The translations under genes were made by a program, and so were the position numbers. From contig JABMRH010000155.1 in assembly GCA_013202725.1 (NCBI GenBank), forward strand, positions 1 to 17,957: DNA of 17,957 nt, read 5' to 3'. The stretch's first letter is position 1, and each line of letters opens with the position of its first letter. Under the pieces are notes generated by a model. That model saw only the letters and a list, made by a program, of their open reading frames with translations, did no database searches and was not told the DNA's origin. This DNA comes from Desulfobacteraceae bacterium. GTDB taxonomy: Bacteria > Desulfobacterota > Desulfobacteria > Desulfobacterales > ETH-SRB1. Below, piece by piece: positions 1-6,744 of the stretch.

Positions 1-53
1 CTTAAATATCTTATCTTCCGACCACCACCTCCCTTCGGTTTGGGGGCTTTAAT

Positions 54-170
54 GAGACCTATGCAAATCTCCCCTTTGGCCCAATTCCAGCGTCAGGTTA
101 ATCCGCCAAAGTTCGGTGGCGGATCGCCTTTCTTGGCCTTGAGCAAAATTGAACATTTTTCAAAGGTCTC
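54..170 (-). repeat. MITE-like repeat, left copy
   Basis: A 117-bp non-coding element with imperfect terminal inverted repeats: it starts GAGACCTATGCAAAT and ends ATTTTTCAAAGGTCTC. Inside is a palindrome, ATCCGCC (101-107) with GGCGGAT (118-124). Read on the minus strand, its first 39 bases match the start of the repeat at 3651 at about 33 positions, and the GATCCGCCA...ACTTTGGC core recurs as well. It is therefore one of a pair of related repeats in opposite orientation around the tmc-rrf2 cassette. No transposase is present. A clear target-site duplication was not found. Plus-strand frame 1 is open across it, but that looks like read-through of the repeat. Confidence 0.6.
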
Positions 171-262
171 TTAAAAAGAGGGTAAAATATTTGTCTGGCC
201 TTCAGAGATCACACATTAAAAGTAAAGTAAGGAATGAAAACTTGATCCAGTTGTATACTACG

Positions 263-721
263 CTACGTTCCTGTTTTGCAGAAATTGTTTTTCGAGGCGA
301 GGTTTTTATTAATTTTAAGCTGACGTTTAACCATATCGGCAAGTGTTAAGGAACCAAGCATATTGTTTATTGTATCTTGTATCTCTTTCCATAGCTCATG
401 AGCAACACACTTCTCAGCTCGATCACATGTCTCAGGATTATCAACACAATCTACCGGGAATATGGAGCCCTCCAGAGCATCGATAATATCACGCAGCTTA
501 ATCTGATCAGCATCTTTGCTGAGCATATATCCTCCTCCAGCTCCACGAACACTCCTGATGAGGCCTGCCAGTTTCAATAGCGGGATTAATTGTTCCATGT
601 ATTTAACGGAAATATCCTGGCGTTGGGCCAAACTTTTTACGGAAACAGGGCCTTTTTCATAATTTATAGCTATGTCCAGCATAGCCCTGGTGCCATAGCG
701 CGATTTAGTTGACAGCCTCAT
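263..721 (-). CDS. Rrf2/IscR-family transcriptional regulator
   Basis: A cytoplasmic DNA-binding regulator of 152 aa, normal for the Rrf2 family. The N-terminal winged helix-turn-helix is typical: MRLSTKSRYGTRAMLDIA at the start, SVKYMEQLIPLLKLAGLI near 38-55, and the wing RGAGGGYML at 59-67. C92, C99 and C105, with H108 nearby, match the [2Fe-2S]-binding arrangement of IscR, so a cluster-dependent redox or Fe-S sensor is likely. The start is ATG at 721, with AGAGGG about 10 bases upstream. The gene lies 147 bp downstream of the cytochrome gene on the same strand, and a TTGACA promoter-like sequence in that gap suggests it can also be transcribed alone. It probably controls the adjacent electron-transfer genes, as rrf2 next to hmc does in Desulfovibrio. 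The target is inferred. Confidence 0.9.
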   Translation of the reverse strand: MRLSTKSRYGTRAMLDIAINYEKGPVSVKSLAQRQDISVKYMEQLIPLLKLAGLIRSVRGAGGGYMLSKDADQIKLRDIIDALEGSIFPVDCVDNPETCDRAEKCVAHELWKEIQDTINNMLGSLTLADMVKRQLKINKNLASKNNFCKTGT

Positions 722-814
722 TTATTAGATTTACCCTCTTGCTTCTTTTTTTGAGAAAAGCGATCTCAGGCGGATTAACCACAGGAATTTGAACTGCAAA
801 AGCGTATAAATTTA

Positions 815-844
815 AAAATAACAAGCTTTGTGGTCTTTTGTCAA
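815..844 (-). promoter_or_regulatory. Candidate promoter of rrf2
   Basis: On the minus strand a perfect TTGACA -35 box (839-844) is followed after 18 bases by TATTTT (815-820), 4 of 6 matches to TATAAT. It lies in the gap between the cytochrome gene and rrf2 and points at rrf2. This could give the regulator its own transcript, apart from read-through from tmcCBA. Support is by consensus only. Confidence 0.4.
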
Positions 845-868
845 GGTTAACGCCGTATGTCGCTCAAA

Positions 869-1255
869 TTACTTTTTCCTGGGATGGCACTCACCGCATG
901 TAAGCGGGCCCTTGTCTTCCTTTGCATGACACTCTTTGCAATTAGCGTGAAATGCTCTCATCGCTGGCAGCTTTTTATCATCTGCCTTAAGACTATGACA
1001 TGCAGTGCAGTCGGACTCTTCGGACTCATCCCAGACATTTTCACCATCTTTGTATATATGATGACACTTCAGGCAATCGATTTCTGCTTTATCAGTATGA
1101 AGTGCATGCGGGAAAAGAGCCGCCGGCCTTTCACGTTCCACAAAGATATCATGTTTCAGGCTTTTTATGTCATCCTGAGCATATACAGCGCCGATGATAA
1201 AAAGAGACGACAAACCTGCTATCGCTATATATAATGCTACCTTACTTTTTTTCAT
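869..1255 (-). CDS. tmcA: Tetraheme cytochrome c3 (TmcA-like, class III)
   Basis: A periplasmic electron carrier. I start it at ATG 1255 (MKKSK), which has GAGGCGG about 7 bases upstream; an ATG at 1291 would add 12 residues ahead of the signal peptide. The 128-aa precursor has a signal peptide ending near AVYA (residue 26). Four CxxCH heme motifs follow: C61-H65, C83-H87, C106-H110 and C120-H124. H50 and H53 (FPHALH), H66 (the second His of CHH) and H103 sit where the distal axial ligands of cytochrome c3 are expected, so all four hemes look bis-histidine. All four motifs have two-residue spacing, unlike classical type I c3, which mixes CxxCH and CxxxxCH. It is the third gene of the cassette, 39 bp after tmcB, and probably feeds electrons from periplasmic hydrogenase or formate dehydrogenase to the membrane subunits. 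Confidence 0.85.
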   Translation of the reverse strand: MKKSKVALYIAIAGLSSLFIIGAVYAQDDIKSLKHDIFVERERPAALFPHALHTDKAEIDCLKCHHIYKDGENVWDESEESDCTACHSLKADDKKLPAMRAFHANCKECHAKEDKGPLTCGECHPRKK

Positions 1256-1294
1256 TCCAATCCGCCTCAAATTTTTTATTCTCATGTACAATAA

Positions 1295-2698
1295 TTATTC
1301 TTCTTTTGGTTTTAAATGATCCGGCACAATCACCATATCGAGAAGAATAGGTTTCAGGAAACTCCATTTGATTCCAATTTTGTAAACTTCTTCCAGGTCC
1401 CTGATTGCATCCCAGCAATTATGGCACGCGGAAACCACAAATTTTGCTTCGGTGGCCAGAATCTGATCACGTTTGACTTTCAAGCCTATGTTTCTTTCTT
1501 TTCTATAACGTCCAATACCGTTCATGCCGCCGCCGCCGCCGCAGCAAAAATTGTGTTCACGGTTCGGGCTCATTTCACGGAAATCCTCTGCTATATACGA
1601 CATGATTTTTCTTGTAACATCAGTCAAGCCATGATTTCTAACATAGTTGCACGGATCCTGAAGCGTGACAGGTTCTTTGATTTTTTTGGCTGGATCCAGC
1701 TTAAGCTTTCCTGTTTCCAGCGCCTCTAATACCCACTCAACGTAATGAAATCCCGGAACAGGCGGCTCGCCGCTTTTTCGTCCAGCCCAATAAGGTCCTT
1801 CGGTAATAGTTGCACGATGCTGATGGCCACATTCTGTGCCAACATATCTCTTTACTTTTAGCCTTTCCATTGCCGCATAGACACCTTCTACCTGCTGTTT
1901 GCAACATGCCCAGTCACCGGCAAACATAGCCAAACTTGTTCCTTCCCAGCCTTTGCTGGGGACTGTCCAGCTCTCACCGGCTAAATGGAACAAAATTGCA
2001 GCCTCTGCAAGATCCTGTGGATAATGTTTTGGTTCACGGGCATTTACTACATACATAATATCCGCCCCCACTTTATCAACAGGAATTTCAAGGCCGGGAT
2101 AATATTCCTCGTTTTCTTCCGCCATCCATTCACAGGTTTCAACATAGTCTTCTACGGTAACATCCATCTGTGCGTTATATAGCCAATGCATACATGATCC
2201 GATTTTCATCTCATGCGGCACAAAACCCTGCGAAAAGCACAGACCTCTCAAATAGCCGAACATGACCCCCATATCAATGCCATGAGGACAATACATTCCG
2301 CAACGATTACAACAGGTGCATTTGCCCCATGCTGTATCCATACAATTTATCATGAATTGAGTATCTACATTTCCCTTTCTTTTTACCAGCTCGCCAAGTG
2401 TGGATTTTATTTTATAAGATGGTATCTGCTTTGGATCATTGTCGTTTGCAAGATAAAAGAAACAGCTGTCAGCGCACAAACTGCAATGAGCGCAAATTTC
2501 AAGCCAGGTACGAAGGCGGGATTTACATGTAGCATCTAAGGTTTTCTTTAAGGCCGCTGTGTCAACGGGAAATACTTCCATCTCCTCATAATACCTTATG
2601 CCCTTGTCTGCCAATAAGATATCGAGCTCTTTTTTGGTCTTCACAGCTTTTCTGGTGACAAGAGGTGGTAGGTCCTGGTTTTTTGCTTCTTGTGCCAT
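1295..2698 (-). CDS. tmcB: HdrD-like iron-sulfur subunit of a Tmc/Hmc-type membrane complex
   Basis: A 467-aa cytoplasmic Fe-S protein related to TmcB and HmcF of sulfate reducers and to HdrD. The N-terminal part carries two [4Fe-4S] motifs: C69, C72, C75, C79 (CAHCSLCADSC) and C127, C130, C133, C137 (CTCCNRCGMYC). The C-terminal half holds cysteine-rich (CCG) domains. The first, around 265-290, is divergent (ACCKQQ, TECGHQH). The second is canonical: C350, C385-C386 followed by a glycine run, and C425/C428 (ACHNC). In HdrB/D-type proteins such domains bind a special catalytic [4Fe-4S] centre. The start is ATG 2698, with GGAGAG close upstream. It lies 53 bp after tmcC and 39 bp before tmcA. 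Length fits both HmcF and TmcB, but the adjacent cytochrome c3 gene and the absence of hmcA-D favour the Tmc type. Confidence 0.85.
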   Translation of the reverse strand: MAQEAKNQDLPPLVTRKAVKTKKELDILLADKGIRYYEEMEVFPVDTAALKKTLDATCKSRLRTWLEICAHCSLCADSCFFYLANDNDPKQIPSYKIKSTLGELVKRKGNVDTQFMINCMDTAWGKCTCCNRCGMYCPHGIDMGVMFGYLRGLCFSQGFVPHEMKIGSCMHWLYNAQMDVTVEDYVETCEWMAEENEEYYPGLEIPVDKVGADIMYVVNAREPKHYPQDLAEAAILFHLAGESWTVPSKGWEGTSLAMFAGDWACCKQQVEGVYAAMERLKVKRYVGTECGHQHRATITEGPYWAGRKSGEPPVPGFHYVEWVLEALETGKLKLDPAKKIKEPVTLQDPCNYVRNHGLTDVTRKIMSYIAEDFREMSPNREHNFCCGGGGGMNGIGRYRKERNIGLKVKRDQILATEAKFVVSACHNCWDAIRDLEEVYKIGIKWSFLKPILLDMVIVPDHLKPKEE

Positions 2699-2751
2699 GG
2701 TTATCTCTCCATTAATAAAATTATTAATAATAATGCGTTACAGAACCACTA

Positions 2752-3435
2752 TTACCAGGCAATCCCCCTGCCTTTCGCCCCTCCTCTCTTTATGCCGTAA
2801 TCCATGCCGAGCTGGATTCTGGAGCAGAAGAAGAGAACGAAATGCGAAAGTTTTGTGAAAGGAATTGCTATCAGCATAATTTCGCCGCAGAGGATATGTA
2901 TAATTAACCAAGATTTGTATCCTGCCCCCAATTCTAATTGATGATAGGCAATATAGCCTGTAATAAAAGGGGCTAATGCAATAGCCAGAACAATATAATC
3001 CGACACAGTTGTTAAAATCTTGACATTGGGGTCAACCAGACGACGAATTAAAAAGAAGATTCCTGCGGCAATTACTGCTAAAGTCATATAGTCTGCTACC
3101 TTGTCGGGCAAGGTAACCCAGCTTATGTTCCACGATTCTTCTATCAGCACTACATGAGCAAGCAGAAAGATCGGAGCTATGACAAGGCATATATGGAAAA
3201 GATATGTTACACCCATAAAAATCGGATGGTTTGCAGTTGTCCGATTGAGTGGCAACAACCAATGGAAAAGAGATCTTGCAGCTCCCTTAATCCCGGCGCC
3301 AAGCTTTTCAGAATAAGCCACCCTATCGAGCTGCCAATCAAGACCTTTTACATATAAAACGATTCTGGCGATAATCCCGATAAAAAAGATAGCAAATGAA
3401 ATCAAGGCCAATGGCCCACTTACAAATTCATACAT
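2752..3435 (-). CDS. tmcC: NarI-like membrane subunit of a Tmc/Hmc-type complex
   Basis: A 227-aa integral membrane protein of the NarI/HdrE/HmcE/TmcC type. About five hydrophobic segments are visible: near 8-28, 73-98, 113-133, 143-163 and 175-205. Histidines in the second segment (FHICL, AHVVL) and the last (IIHILCGE, KLSHFVLF) are candidate heme b ligands. By family knowledge it anchors the HdrD-like subunit and connects periplasmic cytochrome c3 with menaquinone or the cytoplasm. It is the first gene of the cassette. The start is ATG 3435, directly after a GAGG plus poly-G run that serves as ribosome-binding site. No tmcD-like gene and no hmcB/C/D homologues are nearby, so the complex would be a three-subunit version unless the rest is encoded elsewhere. 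Confidence 0.8.
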   Translation of the reverse strand: MYEFVSGPLALISFAIFFIGIIARIVLYVKGLDWQLDRVAYSEKLGAGIKGAARSLFHWLLPLNRTTANHPIFMGVTYLFHICLVIAPIFLLAHVVLIEESWNISWVTLPDKVADYMTLAVIAAGIFFLIRRLVDPNVKILTTVSDYIVLAIALAPFITGYIAYHQLELGAGYKSWLIIHILCGEIMLIAIPFTKLSHFVLFFCSRIQLGMDYGIKRGGAKGRGIAW

Positions 3436-3525
3436 AGCCCCCCCCTCAATAGAAAAAACTAACTTACTTGTAACATTATCACTTTTTCAGTGATCAAAAA
3501 TCTTTGGCCTATTAAGCCTACTTAT

Positions 3526-3569
3526 TAGATAGGAATACTTATCTATCCGATAATACAAGGCCTTGTCAA
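3526..3569 (-). promoter_or_regulatory. Candidate promoter and palindromic operator of tmcCBA
   Basis: On the minus strand a perfect TTGACA (3564-3569) lies upstream of tmcC. About 18 bases on, where a -10 box would fall, is the inverted repeat TAGATA-N8-TATCTA (3526-3545). The best -10 match there, TAGATA, overlaps the palindrome, so a bound dimer would block RNA polymerase. Rrf2-family proteins bind palindromes of roughly this size, and the rrf2 gene ends the cassette, so autoregulated repression is plausible. The -10 match is weak and binding is inferred. Confidence 0.4.
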
Positions 3570-3650
3570 GCAAATTTTTCATTTATCCATCATTCTGGAA
3601 AATCCTATTTTGATTTATATCTATTTGATATCATAACAAACTCTATATTC

Positions 3651-3794
3651 GAGACCTTTGAAAAATGCTTAATTTTGTTCAAATTCAAGGGGAATTCCGC
3701 AGGATAGTGCTTCCGCTTCACTGCGTGCCAAAATTTGAGTCTGATCCGCCAGAGTACTTTGGCAAAGGCAAAAGGTGGCTTTTGCAAAGCTCTC
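3651..3794 (+). repeat. MITE-like repeat, right copy
   Basis: A 144-bp non-coding element starting GAGACCTTTGAAAAATG and ending CTTTTGCAAAGCTCTC, which are imperfect terminal inverted repeats. It is related to the element at 54-170 but opposite in orientation, and carries extra internal sequence. A further lone copy of the terminal motif, GAGGCCTTTGCAAAAT, lies at 3850-3865. Together with 3795-3918, where I see nothing else, this fills the gene-free stretch between the tmc promoter and the gene at 3919. Confidence 0.55.
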
Positions 3795-3918
3795 ATTGCC
3801 AACTTTTTTCTTGATAATAGAAAAAAAATGGGTAAGCTTAGTTCTTTGAGAGGCCTTTGCAAAATAAAGCGGTTTGGAATCGAAGTAAAATTGAGGGCTT
3901 TAATCGGTTTGTCGGCTT

Positions 3919-4698
3919 ATGGATAATATATTTTCCACATTAACACTAAATCTGCGCTTTGGTCTGGCAGATGACGGCCCCAACAGCTGGAATCACCGGA
4001 AAAAATGCTTTCCCCATCTTTTCAAAAACCATAGCGTAGACTTTGTCGGTTTTCAGGAAGCAAACGATTTCCAGACAGATTTTCTCAAAGATATCCTGCC
4101 TGAATTCAACTTTATCGGGAAGAGAAGCCCTGCTCCGTCCTTTTGGCAAAACAATATTATTTTCTATAAAAAAACCTGGGAATGCATTCATAATGAGCAC
4201 TTTTTCCTGAGCCCAACTCCAATGACGCCCAGCCGTTCCCGTGAAAGTCGTTGGCCCAGGCAATGTACTATTGGAATGTTCAAAAATAAAAACCGGATTT
4301 TGATATATATAAACACCCACTTTGATTTTGATGCCGCAGTCCAGACCAAAAGCGCCAAGCTGATTATGAAACAGCTATCACACCTGCCGGCTGAGCCGCC
4401 CGTAATTCTCATGGGAGACTTTAATGCAACACCATACCATCCATGTTACATGATTTTCACAGGAAAGGATCAAAAAACTAACCGGCTATATTTTAAAAAC
4501 ATTTTCAAGGAGCCTTATCCGGGCACCCATCATGGATTTACAGGAAATATTAACGGAAATCATATTGACTGGATTCTTTATCGCGGCAGGATTATTTCTC
4601 GGGAATGCAAAATAATATATGATACAATTGATGGAGTTTATCCGTCAGATCACTACCCACTTTATGCAAAATTCAAATGGGAAAATGATGAAGTCTAA
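3919..4698 (+). CDS. Endonuclease/exonuclease/phosphatase-family protein
   Basis: A 259-aa protein with the full active-site set of the EEP fold (DNase I / exonuclease III / inositol phosphatase superfamily): N11 (LNLRFG), E47 (FQEAND), H134 (NTHFDFD), D167 and N169 (MGDFNA), D217 (HIDWIL), and D244-H245 (PSDHYP). These residues hold a divalent metal and hydrolyse phosphodiester or phosphomonoester bonds. The substrate cannot be told from sequence; members closest in layout act on nucleic acids, phospholipids or sugar phosphates. No signal peptide is visible, so a cytoplasmic location is likely. ATG 3919 is the first usable start after an in-frame TAA at 3901, although no good ribosome-binding site precedes it. 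The gene stands alone on the plus strand and ends 10 bp from the converging bactofilin gene. Confidence 0.85.
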   Translation: MDNIFSTLTLNLRFGLADDGPNSWNHRKKCFPHLFKNHSVDFVGFQEANDFQTDFLKDILPEFNFIGKRSPAPSFWQNNIIFYKKTWECIHNEHFFLSPTPMTPSRSRESRWPRQCTIGMFKNKNRILIYINTHFDFDAAVQTKSAKLIMKQLSHLPAEPPVILMGDFNATPYHPCYMIFTGKDQKTNRLYFKNIFKEPYPGTHHGFTGNINGNHIDWILYRGRIISRECKIIYDTIDGVYPSDHYPLYAKFKWENDEV

Positions 4699-4708
4699 AA
4701 AAATCTCT

Positions 4709-5053
4709 TTATTTTATTGGTTCCTGTTTCGAAATACAATTTACCTCGGCATTTAATATTCCACCGGCCTCAACAACAAGACTTTTACATACGACCCTGC
4801 CGTCACAGCTTCCTGTTGAAAGTATAATTAGCTCTTTAGACGCATTCAGGTCCCCTTCAAATTTTCCGCCCATTGTTATACTTGCAACCTTAGTATCAGC
4901 GCAAACAACCCCTCCTTCGGCAACAATCACTGTTTCTCCGATAAGGGTTCCCTTCACAGCCCCCTTTATTATCAATTTTCCTTTAACAGAAACCGTGCCA
5001 TCAACTGTCAGCCCCTCATCAATAATAGAAATATTATCCGATTTGTTCAACAT
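4709..5053 (-). CDS. Bactofilin
   Basis: A 114-aa bactofilin (DUF583 / CcmA-type). The body is a run of short beta-strand repeats rich in glycine and valine (TVDGTVSVKGKLIIKG, VKGTLIGETVIVAEGG, MGGKFEGDLNA, GSCDGRVVCKSLVVEAGG) that forms the right-handed beta-helix of the family, with short flexible ends. Bactofilins polymerise without nucleotide into cytoskeletal filaments at the membrane and position cell-wall enzymes. I start it at ATG 5053, which has AGGAGAGG just upstream, rather than at a TTG at 5074. It is the last gene of the minus-strand run, 68 bp after the Csd4-like carboxypeptidase gene. That neighbourhood suggests a role in cell shape comparable to CcmA of Helicobacter. Confidence 0.92.
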   Translation of the reverse strand: MLNKSDNISIIDEGLTVDGTVSVKGKLIIKGAVKGTLIGETVIVAEGGVVCADTKVASITMGGKFEGDLNASKELIILSTGSCDGRVVCKSLVVEAGGILNAEVNCISKQEPIK

Positions 5054-5121
5054 GATGCCTCTCCTGAACCGCAAAAGCGAGCACTCTTATAAAAGTACGT
5101 TCACACAACGAGACCAAGTAT

Positions 5122-6648
5122 CTATTGTAAAACAGACTCTTTCAAATCAATAATCAATTCGCCTGCCTGTTTTTCATTATAGGTAACTATAACCCGATAG
5201 GCAATCCCCTTTTTGTTCAGAGAATAACGTTTCCATAGATCTCTGGCCGTGTTAACTACATACCCCCTGTCTTCTCCGGTATTATGACTGGTGTTGCCGA
5301 CATAGCCTTTAAAGTTCACGATCATATCTGCAGGGTCTCCGGGACCGCCGATTACATCAACAATTTCAAACCTATCGCCCTTGATCAGTTTAACATGCTC
5401 ATTATTTGAGAATATATGTTCCTTGCCATTAATTTTTATTTTAAAGGAATCTATCTGCGGAGTCAAAAACGGCCTTTTTGTGATCGATACACCTTGAGCC
5501 ATCTTTTTTTTGCTTTTATTAATTGCCATATAAACGCTTCCACATGAAAAGAAATCTTTTCTTGCGACAACTCGTGTAGGCCCGGTTATTCTAATTTTCT
5601 TTCGCATATCGTGAAGAGTTCCATAGCCGATAATATCTGCAGAAAGACCTCTCTCGTAATTAGCTTCTATATGCGATATTAAAACAGTATCTCCGGAATT
5701 AATATTCAGCGTCTGCTGGTTTTCAACAACTATCGGGAAAGAATCATTTACCGAAATAATCAGATAATCAAGCAGAGGTTTATCAAGGTTCAGGCCCGGC
5801 GTCTCAGGAACAATTCCGAATTTTTCCATAAATGCATTAATTGCAAGATGATGATGTCGCACCTTCATCTGCAGAGGCAGCGATTTGCTGGTCTCAATCC
5901 CAAACGCCGGCATCCCGCGTTTATACAAAGCATAATAGGTTGCAGATTTGCGTTGCTCCTTATGCAACGAGGTTTTTTCGATTGTTCTGTGATTGTTGAA
6001 AGAAAAGTAATGAGCGGAATCCTTTATATCCTTATTGATCTTTGCGGCTACCGATCTTGCCATATCCCCGAGATAAAGGGTCTGCCCTGTTTCAGAATTT
6101 ACATGGGACTCGCAATCAGCAATAATCGATTGGCCATATCTTGTTGGATTTCTTTCAGGCCCCTCCCATTTGTCAGAATAGAAACCTGATCCATCGTGCA
6201 CATTAAGCAGACAATCACTTTCATTAATCAGTTTTTTCAAGATTTCAACGATCTTAGTTTCATAGTTATTTTTACGGTCTTCTCCAAACTTCCGATTCAT
6301 ATCATCATTTATTTTTCGGCGATATAAAACAATGGACTGGAAATTGGCTCTTGGCACGACTATCAGATTCCCTTTGGCCAGGCTGATATCTGCATAATGG
6401 TCAACAGCAAGAAAGCCTCCTGGCTCATCTCCCTGTATGCCGCCTATAAGCAGAAGCGTTTTTCCTGGAATTTCACCATAAATATTGTACACATGAAGTT
6501 CATGATCTGTGCCCTCAAAAAATATTGTATGGATTCTTTTTTGTGCTGAGGCAATACCCGGCAGAAAAAAAACAGCAGTAATTAAAAACGCAACAATTAT
6601 GTTTCTGCAGCCCATGTAAAATCCGGTTTTTTTGTTTTTCTTAAGCAA
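5122..6648 (-). CDS. Csd4/Pgp1-like M99 peptidoglycan carboxypeptidase
   Basis: A 508-aa exported zinc peptidase. A signal peptide is clear: basic start, hydrophobic 16-33, cleavage near ASA at 35. The catalytic part resembles Helicobacter Csd4 (M99, related to M14). Zinc ligands are Q72 and E75 in GGIQGDE and H151 in NVHDG; the Gln in place of His is the unusual Csd4 feature. R110/R111 and N118-R119 are substrate-side residues, and E252 in FGIETSK is the expected general base. About 230 residues after residue 275 match the two small C-terminal beta domains of Csd4. Csd4 trims tripeptides of peptidoglycan to dipeptides and sets helical shape. Family length is about 440-465 aa, so this one is slightly longer. 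The TTG at 6648 has AGG upstream; ATG 6615 is an alternative start that keeps the signal peptide. Confidence 0.82.
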   Translation of the reverse strand: MLKKNKKTGFYMGCRNIIVAFLITAVFFLPGIASAQKRIHTIFFEGTDHELHVYNIYGEIPGKTLLLIGGIQGDEPGGFLAVDHYADISLAKGNLIVVPRANFQSIVLYRRKINDDMNRKFGEDRKNNYETKIVEILKKLINESDCLLNVHDGSGFYSDKWEGPERNPTRYGQSIIADCESHVNSETGQTLYLGDMARSVAAKINKDIKDSAHYFSFNNHRTIEKTSLHKEQRKSATYYALYKRGMPAFGIETSKSLPLQMKVRHHHLAINAFMEKFGIVPETPGLNLDKPLLDYLIISVNDSFPIVVENQQTLNINSGDTVLISHIEANYERGLSADIIGYGTLHDMRKKIRITGPTRVVARKDFFSCGSVYMAINKSKKKMAQGVSITKRPFLTPQIDSFKIKINGKEHIFSNNEHVKLIKGDRFEIVDVIGGPGDPADMIVNFKGYVGNTSHNTGEDRGYVVNTARDLWKRYSLNKKGIAYRVIVTYNEKQAGELIIDLKESVLQ

Positions 6649-6689
6649 TATTGCCTACTAAAATATACGCTATTAAAGCGTTTGACGGC

Positions 6690-6721
6690 TTCGTAAAAAG
6701 TCAAAAAACTTTTTTTACGAA
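6690..6721. repeat. AT-rich hairpin repeat between membrane-protein and Csd4-like genes
   Basis: An inverted repeat, TTCGTAAAAAG facing CTTTTTTTACGAA around an 8-base loop. It lies just after the 3' end of the 289-aa membrane protein gene and before the Csd4-like gene. A U-tract does not follow the stem, so it is a poor intrinsic terminator; a dispersed repeat, attenuator or RNA-processing site is possible. Confidence 0.45.
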
Positions 6722-6723
6722 AC

Positions 6724-6744
6724 ATGTTAGGTGTTAGGTGTTAG
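6724..6744. repeat. Heptamer tandem repeat (TGTTAGG x3)
   Basis: Three consecutive copies of TGTTAGG, directly beside the 6690-6721 hairpin. They encode the last residues (DLTPNT) and stop of the membrane protein gene, so the repeat has set that protein's C-terminus. Confidence 0.7.

Noticed and set aside
1..174. Open plus-strand frame running from the window edge to TAA at 172
   Set aside because: It reads through the MITE-like repeat, has no family likeness, and its composition follows the repeat; no partial gene is supported.
263..3435. Labelling the cassette as the Hmc complex
   Set aside because: HmcE/HmcF-like lengths and the linked rrf2 fit, but the 16-heme HmcA and HmcB-D are absent and a tetraheme cytochrome c3 is present, so a Tmc-type name is preferred with Hmc kept as an alternative.
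3605..3926. Overlapping short frames on both strands upstream of the EEP gene
   Set aside because: They lie in the repeat element and its flank, without ribosome-binding sites or recognisable domains.
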